Both the position numbers and the translations under genes were made by a program. A stretch of 21,105 nucleotides of DNA from UBA6911 sp964481255 (lineage in GTDB: Bacteria; Acidobacteriota; UBA6911): positions 1-21,105 of the forward strand of contig CAYZTZ010000053.1 of assembly GCA_964481255.1 (NCBI GenBank), read 5' to 3'. Of the stretch, positions 1 to 8,179 are shown in pieces. The first letter of the stretch is position 1; the number at the start of each line of letters is the position of its first letter. The notes beneath the pieces were generated by a model. That model was not told the origin of the DNA and searched no databases. It worked only from the letters and a program-made list of their open reading frames with translations.

Positions 1-56
1 GGATTCTCACGGGATTCGAGAATTTCGATTTCAGTCTGCATACAGCCTCCGATCAT
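1..56 (-). CDS. Possible 5' end of a gene running off the left edge
   Basis: A minus-strand ATG at 54-56 opens a frame of 18 codons with no stop before the window edge, beginning MIGGCMQTEIEILE. A GAGGAG Shine-Dalgarno-like sequence (plus-strand CTCCTC at 66-71) lies 9 bases upstream. The strong leftward promoter at 581-610 could feed it, but would leave a leader of about 500 nt. The fragment is too short to recognise a family; it may be a chance open frame. Confidence 0.2.
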   Translation of the reverse strand, partial: MIGGCMQTEIEILESREN

Positions 57-305
57 TTGAGCATGCTCCTCTGTGATACCCTTTGTTCTCCTAGGGCATT
101 ACAGCCAGAGTATTCCGCTTGCCATAAGATCCTCCTTTGGTGCGCGGAATTGCACATGGTCAGTCAAAGATCCAGATGCAGCCTCCTCGTTGGCCATAGG
201 ACTCCCTTGGGATTTACTCCCAAACGGCCCATAGCCAAAAGATTCAGTCAAACCGGGCTGCTAGGGGATTGCGTTGAAAGAATTTCTGCCTCTCGGATGG
301 CGTGA

Positions 306-340
306 GCCGACACCAAAAAACCTAGAGGCCCAGCGTCGGC
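306..340 (-). other. Hairpin in the leftward leader region
   Basis: On the minus strand GCCGACGCT (340-332) can pair with GGTGTCGGC (314-306): nine base pairs including two G-U pairs. The loop contains six T and a small CCT/AGG pairing. It lies about 230-270 bases downstream of the leftward promoter at 581-610. No T-run follows the outer stem, so it is not a standard intrinsic terminator. It may be part of a structured leader. Confidence 0.35.
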
Positions 341-580
341 CTTTGTACATCAAAAGCAAAAACCTCAAACGCAACTACCCTTTGCGGCCTCAGCTTTTGC
401 TCTTGCTCAGACTGAAAGAAGCATCCGGATCCGTCTGCCTTTTGAGCAAACAGATCAGAAGCTCATCAAGGTGAGAGAGCTATTCGAGAACGCTGATCCT
501 TCAAGCAGATCCGCACCCCTAAACCCGGTTTAAGGGCCCATGAGCGCGGAAACGCTAAAACTACCTCTGCTATGTTATGG

Positions 581-604
581 AAAATAACAGGCTTTTGTTA
601 TTTT
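581..604. repeat. Perfect 8-bp inverted repeat inside the promoter (operator-like)
   Basis: AAAATAAC (581-588) and GTTATTTT (597-604) are exact inverted copies separated by 8 bases. They fill the space between the -35 and -10 elements and cover the -10. A further GTTAT half-site lies at 574-578. Dyads placed this way are typical of repressor operators. No regulator gene is visible nearby, so the binding protein is unknown. Confidence 0.4.
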
Positions 605-610
605 TGTCAA
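581..610 (-). promoter_or_regulatory. Strong sigma70-type promoter reading leftward
   Basis: On the minus strand a consensus -35 TTGACA (610-605) is followed after 18 bases by a -10 TATTTT (586-581, 4 of 6 matches). A/T tracts upstream at 611-630 resemble an UP element. It lies about 100 bases beyond the stop of the M50/HlyD gene and points away from it, so it should drive whatever lies to the left. No matching gene is visible except the fragment at the edge. Confidence 0.5.
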
Positions 611-712
611 GAACATTTTTATTTTTATGATCTTAAGCTTCGGAAGGAGCCGAAAGATGAAGATCGCCTCCGGGTTGAACGCATAAGTCGGTCAGCCCCG
701 AAAGCTGTCGAC

Positions 713-3088
713 TTAGGGCAAGTACTCCCAGAATTCCGTGCGCAACCAACGGATCAGGCGGCGGCTCACAATATCGTAAATCATCCTCTTTCCGCAGAGG
801 ATTTTACCGACGCCCGTCATCCCGGCCTTAAGACTTCCGTCCCTGTTGTCCAGCTTTCCCTGAATCAGGACGGTTCGAACCAAACCGTTGGATGCCGCCA
901 CCGGAGCGATATTGCTGACGCGCGCTTGATACCAGCGTTTGGGATACCCCCTTATCTTCATCGTAATGGGAAATCCCAGCTGCACATCCCCTATCTCCTT
1001 TTCCGGCACAGGCATCTCCACGATCATCGTTCCTTCGCTGACGATCTCGCAAAAGACGTCCCCTTTGTTCAAATAGTCTCCGATCCTGTTCCGAAGGTAA
1101 GGGGTCGAAACAACCCCCTCTATGGGGCTGCGTATCTTTAATAGCTCGATTTCGCGCTCGAATATGCCTAGTTTCTCCTCAAGCTTCCGTACTTGCGACT
1201 CAACGGCTCGAATAGTTTCCTTTCGGGATCCGGCCAGAAGGATCTTAAGTTCACTGTTGGCTTGTTCCAGTTCCTTGCGCTTGATCTCCCGATTACGATC
1301 CACCTGTTCCTCGAGAACTCTGAGTTTCCCTTTGGCTTCCGAAAGCTCCTTCCTTTGAACCTCGTACGCTGTCCGGTCCCTGTCCGCATCATTCCGCGCT
1401 ATAAGCCCTGTTTCCAAAAGTTTTTGGGATCTTTCATGAGTCACGCGGGCGTTTTCCAGCTCAGCCTCCTTCTTGGCGACAATTTCCAGCAGTACCGCCC
1501 GCTCTTCATTGACCCTTGACAGGCTGTTCAGCTCCGCCTTTTTTGTCTCTACCACCCTCTTGGCTTTCTCAATTTCCTCCGGTCGCGAACCTGCAAGAAG
1601 CAGATCCAGGGATGCTTTCTGAGATGCCAGCTCTCCCTTGGTTTCCTCATAATTATTGGCGATCTCCAGATTTTCCATTTCTGCAAGCACTTGACCCGCT
1701 TGAACACGGCTTCCCTGGTCGACATATATCTTTTTAAGGCTGCCCATGACCTGAGGCGTCACTGAGACCTTGTTCGAAGCGACGATCGTAACATCCCCCG
1801 AAACCTTAAGCTCCCAAGGCAAAAAACCGACGCCCAAAACCAGCATCAGGACGATCAGGATCCAGGGAGTTCCACCGGTCCTCTTCACCACCAATCGGAG
1901 CATCTTTGCGGACTCCTCGGCATTTTCCTTCCTCGTCACAGGCACAACGGCCAGGAAAAGCATGGAAACCAAAAGAATTCCCCAGGATCGGTACTCGCGG
2001 ATCATCCAGCCTCCAAGACGCTCGAACATAATGCCGATGAGGGCGGCTGTGAACAGGAATGAGGCGGTTCCATAGTAGAGGAAAACTCTTTTCTCTTTCA
2101 GGCTTAATCGCTGGGTATCTCCGAAAGTATTTCCCGTGATCAGCGATTTGGCCCGATTCTTGATATAGGTGAGCGCCTTGGATCTCAAATTAGGGAGCTC
2201 CATCAGATCGCTGAATACATAATACCCGTCCATGCGTATCAAAGGGTTGAAATTGAACAGAGTCTGAATCAGGGTGAAGGCGACGGTGACAAGACAGACC
2301 CGGCTGAGTAACATTTCCGGCGCCAGAAGCCTCCAGGCTATTATCGCCAATGCGAACAAAAAGATCTGGATGTAGCTCCCGGCCAGAGATACCCAAATAC
2401 GCTGGCGTTTGCCAAGCATCCAGGCGTCAGTCACGTTGCAATAAAATGCCGGGATGAGGTACAGGATCATAAGGCCCATCTCGTTGACTTTCCCCCCAAA
2501 ATGCTTCAGGGCAACGCCGTGAGCAAATTCATGGATGGTCGTGATCGCAAAGACGACGATCACGATAAGGGGGATCGAATACGCGTTGATGATGGAGCCG
2601 ATGGAAAGAAACAGCGATTCCCAGTTCAGGATGCCGATGACAGCCGCGACAAGGGCAACCGTCAGCGCCAGGACCGCAAATCCCGAAGTGAAGCAGAATC
2701 TGAACCTTCGCTCGAGATCGGCCAAAAGCCTGTCGGGATTGAACGCGTGGATTTTTATGGAAAACAGATTCTGAATGACCGTGCGCTTCCTCTTGCGCGC
2801 TTTTTCAAGCTGAGACCAGCTGTAAGGATGATCAAGCAACGCAAGCTTTTGCAGCTTGCCGACAAAATCCCTTATCTGCTCTTCGCGGACTTCGGTCTGA
2901 TGTCTTTGAGACACCCTTTGCGCTACCGACTCGAGATCGAGCTCGCCGTTGAGAAGCTCCAGCACCGAAGCCTGAATCGGGGTGAATCGATAGAAGCCGT
3001 TGGAGATCGGGTCCTTAAGGATGATCCCGGAGTTCGGTTCCGAATGAATCTCAAGATCCGATCGCAACTTCCAATGCGTATCCGCCAT
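713..3088 (-). CDS. PqqD-like / M50 metalloprotease / HlyD fusion membrane protein
   Basis: Start is taken at the ATG at 3088 (791 aa). It has GAGG 7 bases upstream, and the longer frame beginning with TTG at 3175 would run through the gene's own promoter. Residues about 8-88 resemble the PqqD-type winged-helix fold that binds peptide leaders. Several membrane helices follow, with the zinc-protease HEFAH motif at residues 186-190 and NPLIRMDGY (Asp287) as third ligand, as in site-2/M50 peptidases. From about residue 425 to the end it is a HlyD-type membrane-fusion part: a lipoyl-like half, a long coiled-coil hairpin bearing a repeated LLAGSR motif, then the second half and a beta-barrel. Known relatives with this layout are annotated as putative peptide zinc metalloproteases linked to peptide export. 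Substrate is unknown; no precursor peptide or ABC transporter is visible next to it. Confidence 0.85.
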   Translation of the reverse strand: MADTHWKLRSDLEIHSEPNSGIILKDPISNGFYRFTPIQASVLELLNGELDLESVAQRVSQRHQTEVREEQIRDFVGKLQKLALLDHPYSWSQLEKARKRKRTVIQNLFSIKIHAFNPDRLLADLERRFRFCFTSGFAVLALTVALVAAVIGILNWESLFLSIGSIINAYSIPLIVIVVFAITTIHEFAHGVALKHFGGKVNEMGLMILYLIPAFYCNVTDAWMLGKRQRIWVSLAGSYIQIFLFALAIIAWRLLAPEMLLSRVCLVTVAFTLIQTLFNFNPLIRMDGYYVFSDLMELPNLRSKALTYIKNRAKSLITGNTFGDTQRLSLKEKRVFLYYGTASFLFTAALIGIMFERLGGWMIREYRSWGILLVSMLFLAVVPVTRKENAEESAKMLRLVVKRTGGTPWILIVLMLVLGVGFLPWELKVSGDVTIVASNKVSVTPQVMGSLKKIYVDQGSRVQAGQVLAEMENLEIANNYEETKGELASQKASLDLLLAGSRPEEIEKAKRVVETKKAELNSLSRVNEERAVLLEIVAKKEAELENARVTHERSQKLLETGLIARNDADRDRTAYEVQRKELSEAKGKLRVLEEQVDRNREIKRKELEQANSELKILLAGSRKETIRAVESQVRKLEEKLGIFEREIELLKIRSPIEGVVSTPYLRNRIGDYLNKGDVFCEIVSEGTMIVEMPVPEKEIGDVQLGFPITMKIRGYPKRWYQARVSNIAPVAASNGLVRTVLIQGKLDNRDGSLKAGMTGVGKILCGKRMIYDIVSRRLIRWLRTEFWEYLP

Positions 3089-3409
3089 CGCGAGCCTCAG
3101 TTGAGGGGATACAGCAGCCACGGCACGACAGCTTTTATGCTTGGAAATGATAGTGTCAGATCGCCGCAATTGCAATCATAATGCGCACCTGCGGGGATGA
3201 GACCCCGGAAGGAGTTTTCGCCCGCAAACCCTGGAGGTTGGCCCCCCGGATATTCCAATACGGCGGACTTTCATTTTGCCGGAAGCTGTATGATAATAAT
3301 CCGGCCATGCGGGCTGATACGCCGCCGGACCTGTGATCGACTGAAAGGCTCGCATGGCTTGATGGCGGTCGGAAGTTTTTAAGCAGGGGGCATCCCTTGG
3401 AGAGGCATC
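3089..3409. other. Divergent intergenic region between the M50/HlyD gene and the SUMF1-like lipoprotein
   Basis: It holds the well-formed minus-strand promoter of the M50/HlyD gene (3147-3175). For the plus-strand gene the only candidate is GATAAT (3292-3297), with a poor -35 about 18 bases upstream. A 61-codon frame at 3197-3382 has GGGG immediately against its ATG and no recognisable protein, and is not called. Confidence 0.5.
3147..3175 (-). promoter_or_regulatory. Promoter of the M50/HlyD fusion gene
   Basis: On the minus strand -35 TTGCAA (3175-3170, 4 of 6), a 17-base spacer, then -10 TATCAT (3152-3147, 5 of 6). Transcription would start near 3140, about 50 bases before the ATG at 3088, where a GAGG ribosome site sits. 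This position rules against the upstream TTG start at 3175. Confidence 0.5.
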
Positions 3410-4246
3410 ATGTTGAAAAAGGCCAATTTTGTTTTAATCGCAGCTCTGATGATTCTGTCAGCTTTTAGCGCCTGCGGGCGCAAGCAAGCCGAGGAGGCCG
3501 CGGGGGAAGCCGCGAGCGAAGAGGCGAAGCCGGCCATCGTCCCGGGAGAAATGGTTTTTGTCCCTGCGGGCGAGTTCATAATGGGGACCAATGACAAGGC
3601 ATCCATCGCCTACCCCGAGCATAAAGTCAACCTCCCGGCGTTTTGGATTGATAAGTATGAGGTTACCAATTCCCAATTCCTGGATTTCTCCATCAAGACG
3701 GGCTATACGGGTGAGGGCGCCAAGGAAGGAAGGGATTGGAGGCTTTTTTTCACCCCCGACAAGGCTCTATTCCCGGTGGTTTATATCACCTGGAACGACG
3801 CGAACGAGTACTGCAAATCAGTCGGCAAGAGACTCCCGACCGAAGAGGAATGGGAAAAGGCGGCCAGAGGCACGGATGGAAGATTATATCCCTGGGGGAG
3901 CGATTGGGGGGAGAAACGAGCCAATACATACGAATTCGGTCCGTCAAAAGCGACCGCTATCGGACAGTTTGACGACATCAGTCCCTATGGCGCGCATGAC
4001 ATGCTGGGGAACGTCCAGGAATGGACGGCTTCATGGTACACAACCTACCCGGGCAACCCCAAAAAGGATCCCAACTCCGGCAAGCGTTTTCGTGTGGTCC
4101 GAGGTCTTTCGGCGCGCTATCGCGGCAAAGTCGCCCGAATATATGAACGGTCCGCTTATCTGCCAAACGCTCTTTATGATTTCGGATGCCGATGCGCCAA
4201 AGACGCCACCCCTGAGGACATCGCGAAGGCGGCGCAGGGCCGATAA
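3410..4246 (+). CDS. SUMF1/FGE-like lipoprotein without the catalytic cysteines
   Basis: 278 aa; ATG preceded by GGAGAGG at 5 bases. An N-terminal hydrophobic segment ends in a lipobox (FSAC, Cys22), so the mature protein is probably a lipoprotein. Residues about 45-270 form the formylglycine-generating-enzyme fold: VPAGEFIMGTND, the segment around KYEVTN, TWNDANEYC, RLPTEEEWEKAARG, MLGNVQEWTASWY and the closing GCRCAKD. True FGEs carry a redox cysteine pair in the segment after the conserved RGLS/RGGS region; here that segment (about residues 225-255) has no cysteine. It is therefore unlikely to make formylglycine. Many bacterial members of this superfamily have binding or unrelated catalytic roles. 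It is divergent from the M50/HlyD gene and convergent with rlmI, whose stop is 10 bases away. Confidence 0.85.
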   Translation: MLKKANFVLIAALMILSAFSACGRKQAEEAAGEAASEEAKPAIVPGEMVFVPAGEFIMGTNDKASIAYPEHKVNLPAFWIDKYEVTNSQFLDFSIKTGYTGEGAKEGRDWRLFFTPDKALFPVVYITWNDANEYCKSVGKRLPTEEEWEKAARGTDGRLYPWGSDWGEKRANTYEFGPSKATAIGQFDDISPYGAHDMLGNVQEWTASWYTTYPGNPKKDPNSGKRFRVVRGLSARYRGKVARIYERSAYLPNALYDFGCRCAKDATPEDIAKAAQGR

Positions 4247-4256
4247 AGACCGGGAA

Positions 4257-5435
4257 TCAAAGGGCCCGAAGAAGGAAGCACTTCAGATACTGCGTTTCAG
4301 GCATCCCCGCAAGCACGGGATGGTCGGCCGCCTGACCTCGACGCTCGATCACCTGAATGAAGCGGCGGCTGTCCGAGGCGGCTTCGCATAAGACGTCGAA
4401 AAAGTCCGATTCCGACATATGATAGGAACAGCTGGAGGTGACAAGGATCCCCTCCGGCCTGAGAAGTCTAAGCGCCCGCAGGTTGATTTCCTTGTATCCG
4501 CTTCGCGCCGACGCCTGGGCCCTGCGGTTTTTGGCGAACGCCGGCGGGTCCAGGCATATCATGTCGAAATACTGGCCTTGACTTTGCAGTTCCCGCAGCA
4601 GATCGAAAACATTCGCCTCCAGGAACTCGACGTTGCGGAACCCGTTCAGCTCGCAGTTGCGGCGGGCCTGCAGCAATGACTCGGAAGAGATGTCGACGGC
4701 AAGCACGGAATCGGCCCGGCGGGCGAAATGAAGTGCAAAAGCCCCCGTATTGGTAAAGCAATCGAGCACCCGGCCGGATGCGTGCTTTGCGGCGGCAAGG
4801 CGATTTTGACTCTGGTCGAGGAAAAAGCCCGTTTTCTGCCCCCGGCGCACATCGACCAGGAAACGGACCGCATCCTCGTGAATCTCAACTTCCTCCGGCA
4901 CCGTTCCCCATAGCAAACCGCGGACTTCATCCAGACCCTCCAGAAGCCGTGCTTTTACATCGTTTCGTTCAAATATCCCCTCCGGTCTTAAAAGCTCTCT
5001 CAAAATGTCCACCAGAACGGGTTTTAGAGCATCGGCTCCGCTTGACAGCGTCTGCAGGGCCAGATACTCGCCATATCGGTCCACGATGATTGACGGGAGC
5101 AGGTCCGCTTCGCCGAAAATCAAACGGCAAGCCGCACCCTCGACCGAGAGATTGCCGCGGCGTCCCACGGAGTTCGCAATCCTGGAACGCAAGAACTCGG
5201 GCCCGGGAGGTTCCGGGTCGCGGGAAAGGAATCGAAGCCGGATCTGCGATTGCCGGCTGTAGAAGGCGTAGCCGATTATATTGGAAGCGCCATCGACGAC
5301 CCGGACGATCGCGGGCGCATGATCGGAAGGTTCGCTTTCCACCTCTCCGGCGTAAACCCAGAGATACCCGCGGCGGACGCGCCGCACCGCGGCCGCGCTT
5401 ATTTGAACCTGGGTGTCGATGACGAAAGGATCCAA
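4257..5435 (-). CDS. rlmI: 23S rRNA m5C methyltransferase, RlmI family
   Basis: 392 aa. The start is TTG at 5435, with GGAGG 5 bases upstream in the 12-base gap after cca. Residues about 5-80 form the PUA RNA-binding domain; a Rossmann methyltransferase domain follows. The SAM site is seen as VLDCFTNTGAFAL (223-235) and acidic VDIS (247-250). DPPAF (296-300) and SSCSYH (334-339, presumed catalytic Cys336) are typical of RlmI/YccW proteins, which methylate C5 of cytosine 1962 of E. coli 23S rRNA. The exact target base here is inferred. The spacing implies co-transcription with cca, and both concern RNA maturation. Confidence 0.88.
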   Translation of the reverse strand: MDPFVIDTQVQISAAAVRRVRRGYLWVYAGEVESEPSDHAPAIVRVVDGASNIIGYAFYSRQSQIRLRFLSRDPEPPGPEFLRSRIANSVGRRGNLSVEGAACRLIFGEADLLPSIIVDRYGEYLALQTLSSGADALKPVLVDILRELLRPEGIFERNDVKARLLEGLDEVRGLLWGTVPEEVEIHEDAVRFLVDVRRGQKTGFFLDQSQNRLAAAKHASGRVLDCFTNTGAFALHFARRADSVLAVDISSESLLQARRNCELNGFRNVEFLEANVFDLLRELQSQGQYFDMICLDPPAFAKNRRAQASARSGYKEINLRALRLLRPEGILVTSSCSYHMSESDFFDVLCEAASDSRRFIQVIERRGQAADHPVLAGMPETQYLKCFLLRAL

Positions 5436-5447
5436 TAAGGCCTCCGG

Positions 5448-6758
5448 TTATGACTGCTCCCCTCCGGTGGAAGGATAATGAGTCCTGAGATAATCAAGAG
5501 CTTCATCCCGTGTCTTGAGAACCCCTTCCAGCTGCAAGTCTTCGATCACGCGGAGCATCTCCTGAAAAGCCGGACCGGGTTTGTGCCCGAGCTCCACCAG
5601 ATCGTCTCCCGTCAAAAGGGGCGGGGGCGCGGGTTCATGCCCGCATTCTTTATATTCTTTAAGGCAGTATTTGTAAGTCTTCAGGTCCTTGCCGCCGCTC
5701 AGGCAGTTCACGCGGTACAATTCCAGGTGGTCGTCAAAATTGGATTTGCGCAAAAATCTCCGGAACGCGCTCTTCTTCATCTCATGGATGCGCGAAAAGT
5801 CCATGTGCGTTCGGACAAGATCGGCCACCTGGGCCGCGGCCTCGTTGGACATCCGCATCCGGCGGCAGATCCCTTCGCTGATCTCCGCGCCCAGTCTCTC
5901 ATGACCCTTGAAGCCTTCCTGCGCATCGCCTGTGCGCAGATAAGCCTTGCCGACATCGTGTAAAAGGGTTCCAAGAGCCAGATTCGGGGACGGTTTGCGC
6001 AGCAAAGACAACGCCGCCCGCGTATGGGCGAACACGTCCATTCCCGAGGGAACTGCCGAATAGGCGATCCCGGACAAGGATTCAACCTCCGGCAAGATAT
6101 GCTTCAAGAGTCCGCTCTTGTGTAACAGATCCAGCCCTTTGCCGGGATTTTCCCCCGTCAGGAGCTTGAATAGTTCATCCCGGATTCTTTCCCAGCTGAT
6201 CCGCAATATGTCCGGCGCCAGTTTTTTAATGGCATCCCAGGTTTCCGTCGCGATCGCGAAGTCGAGATTGGAGGCCAGCCTGACGGCTCGAAGCATCCTC
6301 AGCTTGTCCTCGGCGAAGCGGTCTTCTGGATTTCCAATGGTCCGGATCACCCTGTTTTTGATGTCTTTTCTGCCCTGGACATAATCGATCACGCGATCGG
6401 CCACAGGGTCGTAAAAAAGGCCGTTGATTGTAAAATCCCTCCGAAGAGCGTCCTGACGCGGTCCCGAAAAGGAAACGGAAGAAGGGCGGCGCCCGTCAAT
6501 GTAGGCGTTGTCGCTGCGGAAGGTGGCTACCTCATAGGCGTGGCCGTACAGGCGAACCTGGATCACCCCGAACCTGGCGCCGATGGCGGCGGCGTTGGGA
6601 AAAAGCCTCTGAACCTCCTCGGGCAGGGCGCTTGTCGCGATGTCGATATCACTGGCTTTGCGTCTCAGCAGGTGATCGCGCACCCATCCTCCGGCGAAGA
6701 AAGCTTCATGCCCATGCAGGCGGAGCTTTTCGACTATTCGCCGCGCAGCCTTTTTCAT
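5448..6758 (-). CDS. cca: CCA-adding / poly(A) polymerase family tRNA nucleotidyltransferase
   Basis: 436 aa from the ATG at 6758, chosen because the family fold begins there and GGGGAAAG lies just upstream; the frame stays open for 51 more codons with no homology-like content. Class II nucleotidyltransferase motifs: GGWVRD (23-28), catalytic DID (37-39), RRDFTIN (106-112) and EDKLRMLRAVR (150-160). A downstream HD phosphohydrolase-type domain has LLHDVGK (His267-Asp268). The length and HD domain fit CCA-adding enzymes that also remove 2',3'-cyclic phosphates, but sequence alone does not exclude a poly(A) polymerase or an A-adding specialist. The tRNA gene in this window already encodes CCA, so its role may be end repair. 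Confidence 0.85.
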   Translation of the reverse strand: MKKAARRIVEKLRLHGHEAFFAGGWVRDHLLRRKASDIDIATSALPEEVQRLFPNAAAIGARFGVIQVRLYGHAYEVATFRSDNAYIDGRRPSSVSFSGPRQDALRRDFTINGLFYDPVADRVIDYVQGRKDIKNRVIRTIGNPEDRFAEDKLRMLRAVRLASNLDFAIATETWDAIKKLAPDILRISWERIRDELFKLLTGENPGKGLDLLHKSGLLKHILPEVESLSGIAYSAVPSGMDVFAHTRAALSLLRKPSPNLALGTLLHDVGKAYLRTGDAQEGFKGHERLGAEISEGICRRMRMSNEAAAQVADLVRTHMDFSRIHEMKKSAFRRFLRKSNFDDHLELYRVNCLSGGKDLKTYKYCLKEYKECGHEPAPPPLLTGDDLVELGHKPGPAFQEMLRVIEDLQLEGVLKTRDEALDYLRTHYPSTGGEQS

Positions 6759-6935
6759 CTCTTTCCCCGAAACGAGTCCCCCGCGCCGACTTTGGGAAGC
6801 CCAGACTGACGTCAAAAGGTGGATCTTATAGAATGGACGGCATGGCGCGCGCATCCATCCCGGGATGCCCCGCCGGGCTAAGTCTCCAGGATATTCACGC
6901 GAAATACTCAATGACCGACGGATAGCCGGCCGGTA

Positions 6936-8054
6936 TTAACCAAGTTTCTCAAGATATTGGTTCCAATTATCTCCCTTAAACATTTTTTGGAAGAGGGAGC
7001 GATACTTGGCGAACGAGCGTTTGTCTCCGAGTTTCTGATAGCTCAGCGCCATCCTTAAATAAAAAAGGTCGTCATTGGGGAATCGTTTGGCTATCAGGAG
7101 CGTCTTCTCGCCTTCTTCGACGGCTTTTTTATAACGGCCCAGTTCGTAGTAATTATTTGTCAGAAAACTGCGGGCCTGAGCCTTTTCAAGCTTGTTCCGC
7201 AGGGGGAGGCGCAATGTTTCCAGCGTTACAAGAAGCGATTTTTCATAGAGCCTTAAGCGAAACTGGCTTTCCGCAATCTTGAGATGAATCCAGACCAGGT
7301 CTTTCTTCTTGCCTGTTATTTCCTTTAATTCAAGGATCTTTCCGTAGGTTTCCAGTTCCATCTGATAATTGGCCAACCGGCGGTGGCATTCCGCCATTTT
7401 GAGATAGATCTCGTCGCGGCGTTCAAACTTCGGGTCCAGCTCCAGCACTTTTGAAAAATGTTTGAGTGCTTCATGATACTGCTTGAGTCCCATATAGTTA
7501 TTGGCCATGCTTTCATACAGGTAACTCAGCCCGGGGTCGTTGTCGCTGATGACCTGGATAGCCCTCTGGGAGTAACGGATGGCATCGTCGTGTTTACCCA
7601 GCATCTCGTAATTGCGACTAAGGCCGGCGTAGAGCATCCACTGCGTGTCTTTCTCCTGGCTGTCGATGTACTGTTCACATATCTTTCTGGCTTCAAGGGA
7701 TTTGGCGATCCTGCCCTGGTATTCATAGAGCGATCCCAGGTGAAAATAAACAAAACCGTACATGTCACGCATGAATTCGGGCTTGTCGGGTTCGAACAGG
7801 CGGGCCGATTTCAACAGGTATTTCAGGGCCTCTTTGTCGTTTCCCATGCTGAAGTGACAGAATCCGATTCTTCCGGTGAAATAGGCTTTAAGGTTCGGCT
7901 GCCCGGTCTCCTTTAAGGCTTGAGTGTTGACGGCGATGGCCTCTGAATACTTCTCTTTTTCGAACAGCTCGTCACCGTAAGTATCCAAAAGCGATAGTCG
8001 CTCATCCTTTGAAGCGGCCTTTTTAAGTCTGGTGTTGAATTCCTGTCTGTTCAA
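6936..8054 (-). CDS. Tetratricopeptide-repeat protein
   Basis: 372 aa. Start is TTG at 8054 with GAGGG 8 bases upstream. From about residue 30 to the end the protein is a tandem of helical TPR-type repeats, for example the stretches starting KYSEAIAV, HDDAIRYS, QYHEALKHF and RYKKAVEEG, each with alternating small and aromatic residues. There is no signal peptide, membrane segment or catalytic domain, so it is likely a cytoplasmic scaffold for protein contacts. The partner is unknown. It sits between the exported protein (125 bases) and cca (177 bases), in the same direction as both. Confidence 0.8.
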   Translation of the reverse strand: MNRQEFNTRLKKAASKDERLSLLDTYGDELFEKEKYSEAIAVNTQALKETGQPNLKAYFTGRIGFCHFSMGNDKEALKYLLKSARLFEPDKPEFMRDMYGFVYFHLGSLYEYQGRIAKSLEARKICEQYIDSQEKDTQWMLYAGLSRNYEMLGKHDDAIRYSQRAIQVISDNDPGLSYLYESMANNYMGLKQYHEALKHFSKVLELDPKFERRDEIYLKMAECHRRLANYQMELETYGKILELKEITGKKKDLVWIHLKIAESQFRLRLYEKSLLVTLETLRLPLRNKLEKAQARSFLTNNYYELGRYKKAVEEGEKTLLIAKRFPNDDLFYLRMALSYQKLGDKRSFAKYRSLFQKMFKGDNWNQYLEKLG

Positions 8055-8179
8055 TGGACGTGCCCTCGCAATAGCTGATTATGAAAACCGTCGCCGCAGA
8101 AAGATTGAACCGTTCCGTTTTCCCGAAGCGGATCTCAGGGAGATCTGCGTTCAATCCAAAGCCCTTCGCACGGGCCAAC

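Larger units (their letters stand above)
57..712. other. 656-base region without a convincing gene
   Basis: Both strands are broken into short frames with no recognisable protein, no good start context and biased composition. No tRNA or rRNA and no known riboswitch consensus was recognised by eye. What it does hold is an A/T-rich patch (about 580-630) with a strong leftward promoter, a hairpin at 306-340 and a smaller hairpin at 207-223 (6-bp stem, 5-base loop). A long leader or an unrecognised non-coding RNA transcribed leftwards is possible. Confidence 0.5.

Noticed and set aside
57..474. Two plus-strand open frames (57-305 and 274-474)
   Set aside because: No ribosome site, no recognisable domain, atypical composition, and they overlap each other; they are taken as chance frames.
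3089..3175. Longer N-terminus of the M50/HlyD protein starting with TTG at 3175
   Set aside because: A good promoter lies inside it, and the ATG at 3088 has a proper Shine-Dalgarno just before the start of the recognisable domain.
3197..3382. 61-codon frame considered as a peptide precursor for the M50/HlyD protein
   Set aside because: GGGG abuts the ATG, and there is no leader-core pattern or repeat; support is too weak.
6759..6911. 51-codon extension of the cca gene
   Set aside because: Its residues do not resemble the family, and the ATG at 6758 begins the standard fold with a GGGG-type ribosome site.
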